From the NCBI GenBank assembly GCA_028691175.1, contig JAQUZU010000044.1:1-8488 (forward strand): a stretch of DNA of 8,488 nucleotides, read 5' to 3'. Each line of letters starts with the position of its first letter. Position 1 is the stretch's first letter. Positions 6,494-8,488 of this stretch are shown one piece after another. The notes under the pieces were generated by a model, which worked only from the letters and a program-made list of their open reading frames with translations, made no database searches and was not told the origin of the DNA. The stretch comes from Candidatus Kapaibacterium sp. (GTDB lineage Bacteria > Bacteroidota > Ignavibacteria > Kapaibacteriales > UBA2268). A program made the translations under genes and the position numbers.

Positions 6494-8488
6494 TTATTTT
6501 TTTTCGATTACTACTTTGCAGTTATAATCTTCGATGTCAATTTGTGTGCCTTCGTCAATGCTTGTGTAAATTATTGATTCGGCAAGTGTTTCGTTCTTAA
6601 TGTATTGAATTTGCTTCGAGAGCATTTCCGTTAACTTTTTATCCGCACTGAATGCTTTTATTGTGATTCGGTCTGTTACTTCAAAACCGGACGTTTTGCG
6701 CAAAGTCTGAATTCTATTTACAAATTCACGTGCAAAACCTTCGGAAATCAGGTTTTCGTCAAGTGAAGTATCGATTGCAACCGTAATGCCTGCTTCGGAA
6801 GCTACGAGCCATCCTTCGATGTCCTCGCTCTTAATCTCGACATCTTCGAAATCGATTGTAAAAGGCGAATCATTAATCATCAATTCAAGTTTCTTATTTT
6901 GCTCTAAGTCTTTGATTTGATTATTATTTAATTCTTTGATTGCATTCGCTACGGACTGAGTATTTTTGCCGTATTTCTTTCCGATAACTTTGAAATTGCC
7001 TTTCGCAGATTTGCGGACAATTCCCATATCGCCGGAGACAAACTCAATACCTTTGATATTCAATTCTTCGAGTATAATTGATTCAAAGTGTTGAATATCG
7101 CGTCGATCCTGCGGAGTTAATACCGGAATCAAAATGCGACGCAACGGCTGACGAACTCTAATCTTTGCTTGTTCGCGGAGCGAACGAGCAAGATTAACGA
7201 TTTTCTGAGCAAGTTCCATGCGTACCTCAAGTTCTTTCGAAATGAGATCTTCATTCGGTTTCGGGAAGTCCAGCAAATGAATGGATTCCGGATCGCTTTC
7301 GTTTCTTAATCTCTGATACAAATCCTCGGTTAAGAACGGAGCAAGCGGTGCCATCATCGACAGCAAACTCAGCATAACTTCTCTCAAAGTCTGATATGCT
7401 GCGATTTTTTCTTTATCTTTCTCGCCCTTCCAGAATCTGCGACGATTGCGACGAATGTACCAATTCGATAAGTCGAAAATCGCAAATTCCTGAACTGCAC
7501 GGAACGCTTTTGTTACTTCATATCTATCGAGCAAATCAATAAAATTCTTTAGCAAAGAATTAACGCTTGAAATAATCCAGCGATCAATTTCCGGACGCTC
7601 GTTGATTGGAACCAGCGGATCATTGTTGGTGAAATTATCGATGTTCGCATAAAGGGCAAAGAATGCGTAAGTATTAGTAATTGAACGGAAGAAATCCGAA
7701 ATTACCGTCTTTACCAAGTCCTTTTCGTTGAACATCGTTGCCTTCCAAGGCGGATTATTCACAAATAAATACCAGCGAACTGCGTCAGCTCCGTATTTGT
7801 CCATAATATCGAACGGATCAATCGTGTTGCCTTTCGATTTTGACATTTTGATACCTTTATCGTCGAGAATTAACTCATTTACGATAATGTTTTTAAATGC
7901 CGGCTTGCCGAAGAGAGCAGTGGAAATATTATGCAAAGTATAGAACCAGCCGCGAGTTTGGTCAATTCCTTCTGCGATGAAATCGCCCGGAAATGTTTTC
8001 TCGAAGAGTTCTTTGTTTTCAAACGGATAATGCAATTGTGCGAAAGGCATTGAGCCGGAATCGAACCATACGTCCACAATTTCCTGAATTCGCTTGTAGG
8101 TTTTGCCGTTTCTTTCGAAGATAATTCTATCGACAAACGGCTTGTGCAGGTCGATTTCGATACCGGAATCTTTCAGCGGAATTTTCGCGCCGTTATCCAT
8201 TACGTAAATACCGTCTTTTACTAATTCGGCGATCGAACCGATTGCAAACATGTCTTTTCCGTCTTCGCTTACCCAGATAGGAATTGGCGAACCCCAGAAT
8301 CTGTCGCGCGAGAGCGACCATTCTTTTACTTCAGCAAGCCAGTTGCCGAAGCGACCTGAGCCGATTTCGGCAGGCTGCCAGTAAATCTGGTCGTTCAGTT
8401 TAAGCATTTCATCTTTGTATTCCGGCGACTTGATGAACCAAGATTCGCGAGCGTAATACATAATCGGGTTGCCGGTGCGCCAGCAGTG
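6494..8488 (-). CDS. ileS: Isoleucyl-tRNA synthetase, type 2 (eukaryote-like), 5'-partial
   Basis: Charges tRNA-Ile with isoleucine in the cytoplasm. The frame is open to the window edge; 664 residues are visible, starting HCWRTGNPIMYYARESW, which lies just after the CP1 editing domain. The HIGH motif and most of the editing domain are therefore outside. The Met at 8461 is internal. Visible landmarks (numbered from the first visible residue): RDRFWGSPIPIW (about 61-72), DVWFDSGSMPFAQ (about 139-151), DQTRGWFYTL, and the KMSKS signature at 214-218 (bases 7849-7835). After these come an anticodon-binding helical domain (about 295-450) with NWYIRRNRRRFWKGE, and a long C-terminal extension (about 460-664) containing EGFAREFVNRIQTLRKTSGF. 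There is no C-terminal Cys4 zinc finger; only one Cys lies in the last 200 residues. This marks the type 2 clade rather than the E. coli-like type 1. The full protein is expected to be over 1000 residues. Confidence 0.97.
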   Translation of the reverse strand, partial: HCWRTGNPIMYYARESWFIKSPEYKDEMLKLNDQIYWQPAEIGSGRFGNWLAEVKEWSLSRDRFWGSPIPIWVSEDGKDMFAIGSIAELVKDGIYVMDNGAKIPLKDSGIEIDLHKPFVDRIIFERNGKTYKRIQEIVDVWFDSGSMPFAQLHYPFENKELFEKTFPGDFIAEGIDQTRGWFYTLHNISTALFGKPAFKNIIVNELILDDKGIKMSKSKGNTIDPFDIMDKYGADAVRWYLFVNNPPWKATMFNEKDLVKTVISDFFRSITNTYAFFALYANIDNFTNNDPLVPINERPEIDRWIISSVNSLLKNFIDLLDRYEVTKAFRAVQEFAIFDLSNWYIRRNRRRFWKGEKDKEKIAAYQTLREVMLSLLSMMAPLAPFLTEDLYQRLRNESDPESIHLLDFPKPNEDLISKELEVRMELAQKIVNLARSLREQAKIRVRQPLRRILIPVLTPQDRRDIQHFESIILEELNIKGIEFVSGDMGIVRKSAKGNFKVIGKKYGKNTQSVANAIKELNNNQIKDLEQNKKLELMINDSPFTIDFEDVEIKSEDIEGWLVASEAGITVAIDTSLDENLISEGFAREFVNRIQTLRKTSGFEVTDRITIKAFSADKKLTEMLSKQIQYIKNETLAESIIYTSIDEGTQIDIEDYNCKVVIEKK

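Noticed and set aside
7728..8136. Frames on both strands inside ileS (7728-7943 + and 7879-8136 -)
   Set aside because: They overlap the most conserved catalytic part of ileS and are explained by its codon constraints.

Overview
The window (about 41-42% G+C by eye) carries two convergent gene blocks. On the + strand, from the left edge to 4450, lies a four-gene MacA/MacB-type ABC export operon: a periplasmic adaptor (5' end cut by the window edge), a separate ATPase, and two paralogous FtsX/MacB-type permeases. The genes are 9 to 16 bp apart. A hairpin with a T-tract at 4478-4513 closes the operon. On the - strand, reading from the right edge, come ileS (5' end cut off), a DksA/TraR-like protein, and a GT4-family glycosyltransferase that is split by a single-base frameshift.

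Organism: an adaptor-dependent exporter implies a diderm bacterium. The IleRS is the eukaryote-like type 2 form, with no C-terminal zinc finger and a long C-terminal extension. It is followed by a DksA-like protein whose motifs resemble those of Bacteroidota, Chlorobiota and Ignavibacteriota. I therefore favour the FCB group. This is an inference from motifs and gene order, and I cannot name a genus.

How the genes work together: the adaptor, ATPase and two permeases should form one tripartite-like machine, probably with a heteromeric permease pair, that moves an unknown substrate (drug, peptide, lipid or lipoprotein) across the envelope. The - strand genes are translation and stringent-response functions (ileS, DksA-like) followed by a sugar transferase for an unidentified glycan. 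The DksA-like gene has its own terminator, so the glycosyltransferase is probably not strongly co-transcribed with it.

Intergenic structure: the ileS/DksA gap (6381-6493) is AT-rich and holds a perfect 14-bp inverted repeat. The DksA/glycosyltransferase gap holds an intrinsic terminator. The convergent gap holds a terminator that can fold on either strand. I see no tRNA or rRNA genes, CRISPR array, insertion sequence or prophage gene. Nothing amounts to a clearly new system. The items most worth checking are the frameshifted glycosyltransferase, the dual-permease exporter, and the degenerate zinc finger plus charged tail of the DksA-like protein.
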